Shown here: positions 52,440-64,000 of the stretch, in pieces
Position numbering within the stretch: the stretch's first letter is position 1
How the letters are laid out: each line of letters begins with the position of its first letter
Assembly: GCF_029633865.1 (NCBI RefSeq)
Contig: NC_079212.1
Coordinates: 80,506,672 to 80,570,671, forward strand
Direction: 5' to 3'
Length of the DNA stretch: 64,000 nucleotides
From: Lampris incognitus
Lineage: Eukaryota > Chordata > Actinopteri > Lampriformes > Lampridae
The notes under the pieces: generated by a model
The model's database searches: none
Told to the model about the DNA's origin: nothing
Seen by the model: only the letters and a program-made list of their open reading frames with translations
Position numbers and translations under genes: made by a program

Positions 52440-55400
52440 TTAGACAGCTGTAGTGTTGAGAATAACACTGTGTTACACAGCTGTAGTGTTGAGAACAACA
52501 CTATATTACGCAGCTGTAGTGTTGAGAATAACACTGTGTTACACAGCTGTAGTGTTGAGAACAACACCATATTACACAGCTGTAGTGTTGAGAACAACCC
52601 CATATTACACAGCTGTAGTGTTGAGAACAACACTATATTACACAGCTGTAGTGTTGAGAACACCATATTACACAGCTGTAGTGTTAAAAACAACACTATG
52701 TTACAACAACACTATATTTCACAGCCATTGTGTTGAGAACAACACTATATTCACAGATGTGGTGTTGAGAACAACGATATATACACAACTGTAGTGTTGA
52801 GAATAACACTGTGTTCTACAGCTGTAGTGTTGAGAACAACGCCATATTACACAGCTGTAGTGTTGAGAACAACCCTATATTACACAGCTGTAGTGCTGAG
52901 AACAACACCATATGACACAGCTGTGGTGTTGTGAACAACACTATATTACACAGCTGTAGTGTTGAGAACAACACCATATTACACAGCTGTAGTGTTGAGA
53001 ACAACACTATATTACACAGCTGTAGTGTTGAGAACAACACTATATTACACATTTGTAGCATGGAGAACAAACTATGTTACAAGACCACTATATTACACAA
53101 ATGTAGTGTTGAGACCAACACCATGTTACATATCTCGAGAATTGAGAACAACACTATATTACAAAAACACTATATTGCACAGTTGTAGTGTTAATTACAC
53201 AGCTGTAGTGTTGAGAACAACACTATGTTACAAGACCACTATATTAAACAAATGTAGTGTTGAGAACAACACTATATTACACAGCTGTAGTGTTGAGAAC
53301 AACACTATATTAAGCAGCTGTAGTGTTGAGAATAACACTGTCTTACACAGCTGTAGTGTTGAGAACAACCCTATATTACACAGCTGTAGTGCTGAGAACA
53401 ACACCATATGACACAGCTGTGGTGTTGAGAACAACACTATATTACACAGTTGTAGCGTTGAGAACAACACTATGTTACAATATCACTATATTACACAAAT
53501 GTAGTGTTGAGAACAACACTATAAGACATAGCTGTGGTGTTGAGAACAACACCATATTACAGCTGTAGTGTTGAGAACAACACTATATTACACAGTTGTA
53601 GTGTTGAGAACAACACTATATTACACAGTTGTAGTGTTGAGAACAACACTATATTACTCAGATGTAGTGTTGAGAACAACACTGTGACGCAGCTGTAGTG
53701 TTGAGAACAACACTATATTACAACAACACTATATTACACAGCTGTAGTGTTGAGAAACCACTATGTTACATATCTCTAGAATTGAGAACAATACTATATT
53801 ACAACAACACTATATTGCACAGCTGTAGTGTTAATTACACAGCTGCAGTGTTGAGAACAACACTATGTTACAAGACCACCAAATTGCACAAATGTAGTGT
53901 TGAGAACAACACTATTTTACACAGTTGTAGCGTTGAGAACAATACTATGTTACAAGACCACTATATTACACAAATGTAGTGTTGAGAACAACACTATATT
54001 ACACAGCTGTACTGTTGAGAACAACACTATATTACACAGCTGTAGTAGCGTTGAGAACAACACTATGCTGCAAGACCACTATATTACACAAATGTAGTGT
54101 TGAGAACAACACTATATGTCACAGCTGTGGTGTTGAGAACAACACAATATGTCCCAGCTGTGGTGTTGAGAACAACGATATATACACAACTGTAGTGTTG
54201 AGAATAACACTGTGTTACACAGCTGTAGTGTTGAGAACAACACTATATTACGCAGCTGTAGTGTTGAGAATAACACTGTGTTACACAGCTGTAGTGTTGA
54301 GAACAACACCATATTACACAGCTGTAGTGTTGAGAACAACCCCATATTACACAGCTGTAGTGTTGAGAACAACACTATATTACACAGCTGTAGTGTTGAG
54401 AACACCATATTACACAGCTGTAGTGTTAAAAACAACACTATGTTACAACAACACTATATTTCACAGCCATTGTGTTGAGAACAACACTATATTCACAGAT
54501 GTGGTGTTGAGAACAACGATATATACACAACTGTAGTGTTGAGAATAACACTGTGTTCTACAGCTGTAGTGTTGAGAACAACGCCATATTACACAGCTGT
54601 AGTGTTGAGAACAACCCTATATTACACAGCTGTAGTGCTGAGAACAACACCATATGACACAGCTGTGGTGTTGTGAACAACACTATATTACACAGCTGTA
54701 GTGTTGAGAACAACACCATATTACACAGCTGTAGTGTTGAGAACAACACTATATTACACAGCTGTAGTGTTGAGAACAACACTATATTACACATTTGTAG
54801 CATGGAGAACAAACTATGTTACAAGACCACTATATTACACAAATGTAGTGTTGAGACCAACACCATGTTACATATCTCGAGAATTGAGAACAACACTATA
54901 TTACAAAAACACTATATTGCACAGTTGTAGTGTTAATTACACAGCTGTAGTGTTGAGAACAACACTATGTTACAAGACCACTATATTAAACAAATGTAGT
55001 GTTGAGAACAACACTATATTACACAGCTGTAGTGTTGAGAACAACACTATATTAAGCAGCTGTAGTGTTGAGAATAACACTGTCTTACACAGCTGTAGTG
55101 TTGAGAACAACCCTATATTACACAGCTGTAGTGCTGAGAACAACACCATATGACACAGCTGTGGTGTTGAGAACAACACTATATTACACAGTTGTAGCGT
55201 TGAGAACAACACTATGTTACAATATCACTATATTACACAAATGTAGTGTTGAGAACAACACTATAAGACATAGCTGTGGTGTTGAGAACAACACCATATT
55301 ACAGCTGTAGTGTTGAGAACAACACTATATTACACAGTTGTAGTGTTGAGAACAACACTATATTACACAGTTGTAGTGTTGAGAACAACACTATATTACT

Positions 55401-55924
55401 CAGATGTAGTGTTGAGAACAACACTGTGACGCAGCTGTAGTGTTGAGAACAACACTATATTACAACAACACTATATTACACAGCTGTAGTGTTGAGAAAC
55501 CACTATGTTACATATCTCTAGAATTGAGAACAATACTATATTACAACAACACTATATTGCACAGCTGTAGTGTTAATTACACAGCTGCAGTGTTGAGAAC
55601 AACACTATGTTACAAGACCACCAAATTGCACAAATGTAGTGTTGAGAACAACACTATTTTACACAGTTGTAGCGTTGAGAACAATACTATGTTACAAGAC
55701 CACTATATTACACAAATGTAGTGTTGAGAACAACACTATATTACACAGCTGTACTGTTGAGAACAACACTATATTACACAGCTGTAGTAGCGTTGAGAAC
55801 AACACTATGCTGCAAGACCACTATATTACACAAATGTAGTGTTGAGAACAACACTATATGTCACAGCTGTGGTGTTGAGAACAACACTATATGTCACAGC
55901 TGTGGTGTTGAGAACAACGATATA
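52440..55924. repeat. Tandem duplication of a 1742-bp higher-order unit
   Basis: 52440-54181 and 54182-55924 agree, variant for variant, at an offset of 1742 bp (for example the GTGTTCTACAGCTG marker at 52811 and 54553, and the TAGTAGCG variant at 54045 and 55787, just past the first copy's junction region). Confidence 0.85.
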
Positions 55925-57138
55925 TACACAACTGTAGTGTTGAGAATAACACTGTGTTCTACAGCTGTAGTGTTGAGAACAACACCATATTACACAGCTG
56001 TAGTGTTGAGAACAACCCTATATTACACAGCTGTAGTGCTGAGAACAACACCATATGACACAGCTGTTGTGTTGAGAACAACACTATATTACACAGCTGT
56101 AGTGTTGAGAACAACACCATATTACACAGCTGTAGTGTTGAGAACAACACTATATGACACAGCTGTAGTGTTGAGAACAACACTATGTTACACATTTGTA
56201 GCATGGAGAACAAACTATGTTACAAGACCACTATATTACACAAATGTAGTGTTGAGAAGAACACTATGTTACATATCTCGAGAATTGAGAACAACACTAT
56301 ATTACAAAAACACTATGTTGCACAGTTGTAGTGTTAATTACACAGCTGTAGTGTTGAGAACAACACTATGTTACAAGACCACCAAATTGCACAAATGTAA
56401 TGTTGAGAACAACACTATATTACACAGTTGTAGCGTTGAGAACAATACTATGTTACAAGACTACTATATTAAACAAATGTAGTGTTGAGAACAACATTAT
56501 ATTACACAGCTGTGGTGTTGAGAACAACATCATATTATAGTTGTAGTGTTGAGAACAACACTGTATTACAACAACGCTACATTACACAGCTGTAGTGTTG
56601 AGAACAACACCATATTACACAGCTGTAGTGTTGAGAACAACGCTATATTACACAGCTGTAGTGCTGAGAACCACACCATATGACACAGCTGTGGTGTTGA
56701 GAACAACACTATATTACACAGTTGTAGCGTTGAGAACAACACTATGTTACAATATCACTATATTACACAAATGTAGTGTTGAGAACAACACTATAAGACA
56801 CAGCTGTGGTGTTGAGAACAACACTATATTACACAGTTGTAGTGTTGAGAACAACACTATATTACTCAGATGTAGTGTTGAGAACAATACTGTGACACAG
56901 CTGTAGTGTTGAGAACAACACTATATTACAACAACACCATATTACAGCTGTAGTGTTGAGAACAACACTATATTACACAGATGTAGTGTTGAGAACACTA
57001 TATTACACAGTTGTAGTGTTGAGAACAACACTATATTAAACAGTTGTAGTGTTGAGAACAACACTATATTACTCATATGTAGTGTTGAGAACAATACTGT
57101 GACACAGCTGTAGTGTTGAGAACAACACTATATTACAC
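54190..57138. repeat. Segment duplicated at 59805-62753 (offset 5615 bp)
   Basis: Markers at 54541, 56881 and 57001 recur at 60156, 62496 and 62616. Agreement ends near 57138/62753. One difference noticed is ACACC at 54302 against ACCCC at 59917. Confidence 0.85.
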
Positions 57139-57149
57139 AGTTGTAGCAT

Positions 57150-57795
57150 GGAGAACAACACTATGTTACAAGACCACTATATTACACAAATGTAATGTTG
57201 AGAACAACACTATATGACACAGCTGTGGTGTTGAGAACAACACCATATTACAGCTGTAGTGTTCAGAACAACACTATATTACACAGCTGTAGTGTTGAGA
57301 ACAACACTATATTACACAGTTGTAGCGTTGAGAACACTATATTACACAGCTGTAGTGTTGAAAACAACACTATATTACAGCAACACTATATTACACAGCT
57401 GTGGTGTTGAGAACAACACTATATTACAACAACACTATATTAGACAGCTGTAGTGTTGAGAATAACACTGTGTTACACAGCTGTAGTGTTGAGAAAAACA
57501 CTGTATTACAACAACGCTACATAACACAACTGTAGTGTTGAGAACAACACCATATTACAAAGCTGTAGTGTTGAGAACAACCCTATATTACACAGCTGTA
57601 GTGCTGAGAACAACACCATATGACACAGCTGTGGTGTTGAGAACAACACTATATTACACAGTTGTAGCGTTGAGAACAACACTATGTTACAATACCACTA
57701 TATTACACAAATGTAGTGTTGAGAACAACACTATATGACACAGCTGTGGTGTTGAGAACAACACCATATTACAGCTGTAGTGTTGAGAACAACAC
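57150..57795. repeat. Segment duplicated at 63355-64000 (offset 6205 bp)
   Basis: The GTTCAGAACAACAC variant at 57260 and the ATAACACAACTG variant near 57521 recur at 63465 and 63726. The copy runs to the window edge. Confidence 0.82.
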
Positions 57796-60700
57796 TATAT
57801 TACACAGATGTAGTGTTGAGAACACTATATTACACAGTTGTAGTGTTGAGAACAACACTATATTAAACAGTTGTAGTGTTGAGAACAACACTATATTACT
57901 CATATGTAGTGTTGAGAACAATACTGTGACACAGCTGTAGTGTTGAGAACAACACTATATTACAACAACACTATATTACACAGCTGTAGTGTTGAGAAAC
58001 CACTATGTTACATATCTCTAGAATTGAGAACAACACTATATTACAACAACACTATATTGCACAGCTGTAGTGTTAATTACAAATCTGTAGTGTTGAGAAC
58101 AACACTATGTTACGAGACCACCAAATTGCACAAATGTAGTGTTGAGAACAACACTATATTACACAGTTGTAGTGTTGAGAACAACGCTATATTACACAGC
58201 TGTAGTGCTGAGAACAACACCATATGACACAGCTGTGGTGTTGAGAACAACACTATATTACACAGTTGTAGTGTTGAGAACAACACTATGTTACAATATC
58301 ACTATATTACACAAATGTAGTGTTGAGAACAACACTATATTACACAGCTGTAGTGTTGAGAACAACACCATATTACACAGCTGTAGTGTTGAGAACAACA
58401 CTATATTAGACAGCTGTAGTGTTGAGAATAACACTGTGTTACACAGCTGTAGTGTTGAGAACAACACTATATTACGCAGCTGTAGTGTTGAGAATAACAC
58501 TGTGTTACACAGCTGTAGTGTTGAGAACAACACCATATTACACAGCTGTAGTGTTGAGAACAACCCCATATTACACAGCTGTAGTGTTGAGAACAACACT
58601 ATATTACACAGCTGTAGTGTTGAGAACACCATATTACACAGCTGTAGTGTTGAAAACAACACTATGTTACAACAACACTATATTTCACAGCCGTTGTGTT
58701 GAGAACAACACTATATTCACAGATGTGGTGTTGAGAACAACGATATATACACAACAGTAGTGTTGAGAATAACTCTGTGTTCTACAGCTGTAGTGTTGAG
58801 AACAACGCCATATTACACAGCTGTAGTGTTGAGAACAACCCTATATTACACAGCTGTAGTGCTGAGAACAACACCATATGACACAGCTGTGGTGTTGAGA
58901 ACAACACTATATTACACAGCTGTAGTGTTGAGAACAACACCATATTACACAGCTGTAGTGTTGAGAACAACACTATATTACACAGCTGTAGTGTTGAGAA
59001 CAACACTATATTACACATTTGTAGCATGGAGAACAAACTATGTTACAAGACCACTATATTACACAAATGTAATGTTGAGAAGAACACTATATTACACAGT
59101 TGTAGCGTTGAGAACAATACTATGTTACAAGACCAATATATTAAACAAATGTAGTGTTGAGAACAACACTATATTACACAGCTGTGGTGTTGAGAACAAC
59201 ATCATATTATAGTTGTAGTGTTGAGAACAACACTGTATTACAACAACGCTACATTACACAGTTGTAGTGTTGAGAACAACACTATATTAAAGAGTTGTAG
59301 TGTTGAGAACAACACTATATTACTCATATGTAGTGTTGAGAACAATACTGTGACACAGCTGTAGTGTTGAGAACAACACTATATTACAACAACACTATAT
59401 TACACAGCTGTAGTGTTGAGAAACCACTATGTTACATATCTCTAGAATTGAGAACAACACTATATTACAACAACACTATATTGCACAGCTGTAGTGTTAA
59501 TTACAAATCTGTAGTGTTGAGAACAACACTATGTTACAAGACCACCAAATTGCACAAATGTAGTGTTGCGAACAACACTATATTACACAGTTGTAGTGTT
59601 GAGAACAACGCTATATTACACAGCTGTGGTGTTGAGAACAACACTATATTACACAGTTGTAGCGTTGAGAACAACACTATGTTACAATATCACTATATTA
59701 CACAAATGTAGTGTTGAGAACAACACTATATTACACAGCTGTAGTGTTGAGAACAACACCATATTACACAGCTGTAGTGTTGAGAACAACACTATATTAG
59801 ACAGCTGTAGTGTTGAGAATAACACTGTGTTACACAGCTGTAGTGTTGAGAACAACACTATATTACGCAGCTGTAGTGTTGAGAATAACACTGTGTTACA
59901 CAGCTGTAGTGTTGAGAACAACCCCATATTACACAGCTGTAGTGTTGAGAACAACCCCATATTACACAGCTGTAGTGTTGAGAACAACACTATATTACAC
60001 AGCTGTAGTGTTGAGAACACCATATTACACAGCTGTAGTGTTAAAAACAACACTATGTTACAACAACACTATATTTCACAGCCATTGTGTTGAGAACAAC
60101 ACTATATTCACAGATGTGGTGTTGAGAACAACGATATATACACAACTGTAGTGTTGAGAATAACACTGTGTTCTACAGCTGTAGTGTTGAGAACAACGCC
60201 ATATTACACAGCTGTAGTGTTGAGAACAACCCTATATTACACAGCTGTAGTGCTGAGAACAACACCATATGACACAGCTGTGGTGTTGTGAACAACACTA
60301 TATTACACAGCTGTAGTGTTGAGAACAACACCATATTACACAGCTGTAGTGTTGAGAACAACACTATATTACACAGCTGTAGTGTTGAGAACAACACTAT
60401 ATTACACATTTGTAGCATGGAGAACAAACTATGTTACAAGACCACTATATTACACAAATGTAGTGTTGAGACCAACACCATGTTACATATCTCGAGAATT
60501 GAGAACAACACTATATTACAAAAACACTATATTGCACAGTTGTAGTGTTAATTACACAGCTGTAGTGTTGAGAACAACACTATGTTACAAGACCACTATA
60601 TTAAACAAATGTAGTGTTGAGAACAACACTATATTACACAGCTGTAGTGTTGAGAACAACACTATATTAAGCAGCTGTAGTGTTGAGAATAACACTGTCT

Positions 60701-63700
60701 TACACAGCTGTAGTGTTGAGAACAACCCTATATTACACAGCTGTAGTGCTGAGAACAACACCATATGACACAGCTGTGGTGTTGAGAACAACACTATATT
60801 ACACAGTTGTAGCGTTGAGAACAACACTATGTTACAATATCACTATATTACACAAATGTAGTGTTGAGAACAACACTATAAGACATAGCTGTGGTGTTGA
60901 GAACAACACCATATTACAGCTGTAGTGTTGAGAACAACACTATATTACACAGTTGTAGTGTTGAGAACAACACTATATTACACAGTTGTAGTGTTGAGAA
61001 CAACACTATATTACTCAGATGTAGTGTTGAGAACAACACTGTGACGCAGCTGTAGTGTTGAGAACAACACTATATTACAACAACACTATATTACACAGCT
61101 GTAGTGTTGAGAAACCACTATGTTACATATCTCTAGAATTGAGAACAATACTATATTACAACAACACTATATTGCACAGCTGTAGTGTTAATTACACAGC
61201 TGCAGTGTTGAGAACAACACTATGTTACAAGACCACCAAATTGCACAAATGTAGTGTTGAGAACAACACTATTTTACACAGTTGTAGCGTTGAGAACAAT
61301 ACTATGTTACAAGACCACTATATTACACAAATGTAGTGTTGAGAACAACACTATATTACACAGCTGTACTGTTGAGAACAACACTATATTACACAGCTGT
61401 AGTAGCGTTGAGAACAACACTATGCTGCAAGACCACTATATTACACAAATGTAGTGTTGAGAACAACACTATATGTCACAGCTGTGGTGTTGAGAACAAC
61501 ACTATATGTCACAGCTGTGGTGTTGAGAACAACGATATATACACAACTGTAGTGTTGAGAATAACACTGTGTTCTACAGCTGTAGTGTTGAGAACAACAC
61601 CATATTACACAGCTGTAGTGTTGAGAACAACCCTATATTACACAGCTGTAGTGCTGAGAACAACACCATATGACACAGCTGTTGTGTTGAGAACAACACT
61701 ATATTACACAGCTGTAGTGTTGAGAACAACACCATATTACACAGCTGTAGTGTTGAGAACAACACTATATGACACAGCTGTAGTGTTGAGAACAACACTA
61801 TGTTACACATTTGTAGCATGGAGAACAAACTATGTTACAAGACCACTATATTACACAAATGTAGTGTTGAGAAGAACACTATGTTACATATCTCGAGAAT
61901 TGAGAACAACACTATATTACAAAAACACTATGTTGCACAGTTGTAGTGTTAATTACACAGCTGTAGTGTTGAGAACAACACTATGTTACAAGACCACCAA
62001 ATTGCACAAATGTAATGTTGAGAACAACACTATATTACACAGTTGTAGCGTTGAGAACAATACTATGTTACAAGACTACTATATTAAACAAATGTAGTGT
62101 TGAGAACAACATTATATTACACAGCTGTGGTGTTGAGAACAACATCATATTATAGTTGTAGTGTTGAGAACAACACTGTATTACAACAACGCTACATTAC
62201 ACAGCTGTAGTGTTGAGAACAACACCATATTACACAGCTGTAGTGTTGAGAACAACGCTATATTACACAGCTGTAGTGCTGAGAACCACACCATATGACA
62301 CAGCTGTGGTGTTGAGAACAACACTATATTACACAGTTGTAGCGTTGAGAACAACACTATGTTACAATATCACTATATTACACAAATGTAGTGTTGAGAA
62401 CAACACTATAAGACACAGCTGTGGTGTTGAGAACAACACTATATTACACAGTTGTAGTGTTGAGAACAACACTATATTACTCAGATGTAGTGTTGAGAAC
62501 AATACTGTGACACAGCTGTAGTGTTGAGAACAACACTATATTACAACAACACCATATTACAGCTGTAGTGTTGAGAACAACACTATATTACACAGATGTA
62601 GTGTTGAGAACACTATATTACACAGTTGTAGTGTTGAGAACAACACTATATTAAACAGTTGTAGTGTTGAGAACAACACTATATTACTCATATGTAGTGT
62701 TGAGAACAATACTGTGACACAGCTGTAGTGTTGAGAACAACACTATATTACAACAACACTATATTGCACAGCTGTAGTGTTAATTACAAATCTGTAGTGT
62801 TGAGAACAACACTATGTTACGAGACCACCAAATTGCACAAATGTAGTGTTGAGAACAACACTATATTACACAGTTGTAGCGTTGAGAACAACACTATATT
62901 ACACAGCTGTGGTGTTGAGAACAACACCATATTACAGCTGTAGTGTTGAGAACAACACTATATTACACAGCTGTAGTGTTGAGAACAACACTATATTACA
63001 CAGCTGTACTGTTGAGAACAACACTATATTACACAGTTGTAGCGTTGAGAACCACACTATGTTACAACAACACTGTATTTCACAGCTGTTGTGTTGAGAA
63101 CAACACTATATTCACAGATGTGGTGTTGAGAACAACGATATATACACAACTGTAGTGTTGAGAATAACACTGTGTTATACAGCTGTAGTGTTGAGAACAA
63201 CACTATATTACAGCTGTAGTGTTGAGAAAACCACTGTGTTACACAGCTGTAGTGTTGAGAACTACACTGTATTTCACAGCTTTTGTGTTGAGAACAAAAC
63301 TATATTACACAGCTGTAGTGTTGAGAACAACACTATATTACACAGTTTTAGCATGGAGAACAACACTATGTTACAAGACCACTATATTACACAAATGTAA
63401 TGTTGAGAACAACACTATATGACACAGCTGTGGTGTTGAGAACAACACCATATTACAGCTGTAGTGTTCAGAACAACACTATATTACACAGCTGTAGTGT
63501 TGAGAACAACACTATATTACACAGTTGTAGCGTTGAGAACACTATATTACACAGCTGTAGTGTTGAAAACAACACTATATTACAGCAACACTATATTACA
63601 CAGCTGTGGTGTTGAGAACAACACTATATTACAACAACACTATATTAGACAGCTGTAGTGTTGAGAATAACACTGTGTTACACAGCTGTAGTGTTGAGAA

Positions 63701-64000
63701 AAACACTGTATTACAACAACGCTACATAACACAACTGTAGTGTTGAGAACAACACCATATTACAAAGCTGTAGTGTTGAGAACAACCCTATATTACACAG
63801 CTGTAGTGCTGAGAACAACACCATATGACACAGCTGTGGTGTTGAGAACAACACTATATTACACAGTTGTAGCGTTGAGAACAACACTATGTTACAATAC
63901 CACTATATTACACAAATGTAGTGTTGAGAACAACACTATATGACACAGCTGTGGTGTTGAGAACAACACCATATTACAGCTGTAGTGTTGAGAACAACAC

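Larger units (their letters stand above)
47333..64000. repeat. 33-bp satellite array (16.7 kb, runs off the window)
   Basis: About 500 tandem units, by length, of a 33-bp monomer: ACAGCTG, then TAGTGTTG-AGAA-CAACACTA, then TATTAC. Each unit has the palindrome CAGCTG and an 8-bp stem with an AGAA loop. Variants (AGTTGTAGC, AAATGTAGTG, TACAACAACAC) recur in fixed orders. Because 33 is divisible by 3, two plus-strand frames (HSCSVENNTIL and TAVVLRTTLYY repeats) and one minus-strand frame (VLFSTLQLCNI) stay open for hundreds of codons; these are not genes. Confidence 0.97.

Noticed and set aside
47101-64000. Dozens of 60-250-codon open frames with repeating HSCSVENNTIL, TAVVLRTTLYY or VLFSTLQLCN peptides
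   Set aside because: They are consequences of a 33-bp repeat with no stop in three of six frames. There is no start context, codon bias or domain, and the frames break wherever a unit has an indel.
47333-64000. CRISPR-like regular spacing
   Set aside because: Units are contiguous with no variable spacers, there are no cas genes, and the genome is eukaryotic.
46473-64000. Origin of the 33-bp satellite from hAT ends (shared GTTCTCAAC core with CAGTGGTTCTCAACC)
   Set aside because: The shared stretch is only nine bases and the remainder does not align; chance similarity is likely.

Overview
This is a teleost-fish chromosome window that is almost entirely repetitive DNA. The evidence is eukaryotic: splice sites and AATAAA signals, fish-type Tc1, hAT, Ty3/gypsy, L2 and RTE-like elements, tRNA-derived SINEs, and terminal exons of two vertebrate genes. 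The species cannot be read from the sequence. No bacterial, CRISPR or rRNA features are present.

Host genes. The last coding exon of dnajc14 lies at 4876-5176 (+), and its preceding intron (1-4875) is filled by an RTE-like LINE with one open 1153-codon reading frame next to a truncated Tc1 element. The last coding exon of inpp1 lies at 35626-36136 (-), with a 53-bp tandem repeat in its probable 3' UTR. The two genes converge across about 30 kb of transposable elements.

5.2-17.4 kb: 3' UTR, short tandem repeats, a decayed Tc1 element, and an almost complete chromodomain Ty3/gypsy element (9887-15914, 5-bp target duplication, apparent self-priming binding site) inserted in a LINE reverse transcriptase. 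17.4-19.9 kb holds nothing I recognise. 19.9-29.25 kb is a nested stack: a minisatellite was split by a LINE, which was hit by a solo LTR, a short SINE-like insert and a hAT-type element; the hAT was in turn hit by a second gypsy element with a tRNA-Trp-type primer site. 29.25-34.9 kb has one Tc1 inserted inside another, then a Tc1 transposase whose 3' coding end has expanded into 1.75 kb of minisatellite.

36.1-45.4 kb is inpp1 upstream/intron DNA with a hAT remnant, an L2-type LINE split by a deleted Tc1 and a SINE, a nearly complete Tc1/mariner with a DD34E transposase, LTR-like pieces and a small MITE-like unit. From 45.2 kb a third gypsy element (- strand) is broken into pieces by a 33-bp satellite. 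That satellite fills 47.33 kb to the right edge, with inverted blocks and near-identical kilobase-scale duplications. All long open frames there are artefacts of a repeat unit divisible by three.

The most unusual observations are the 33-bp satellite (each unit carries a palindromic CAGCTG and a potential hairpin) with its higher-order duplications and its replacement of gypsy sequence, and the minisatellite that grew out of transposase codons. I see no functional multi-gene system: this is a transposon graveyard with a young satellite.
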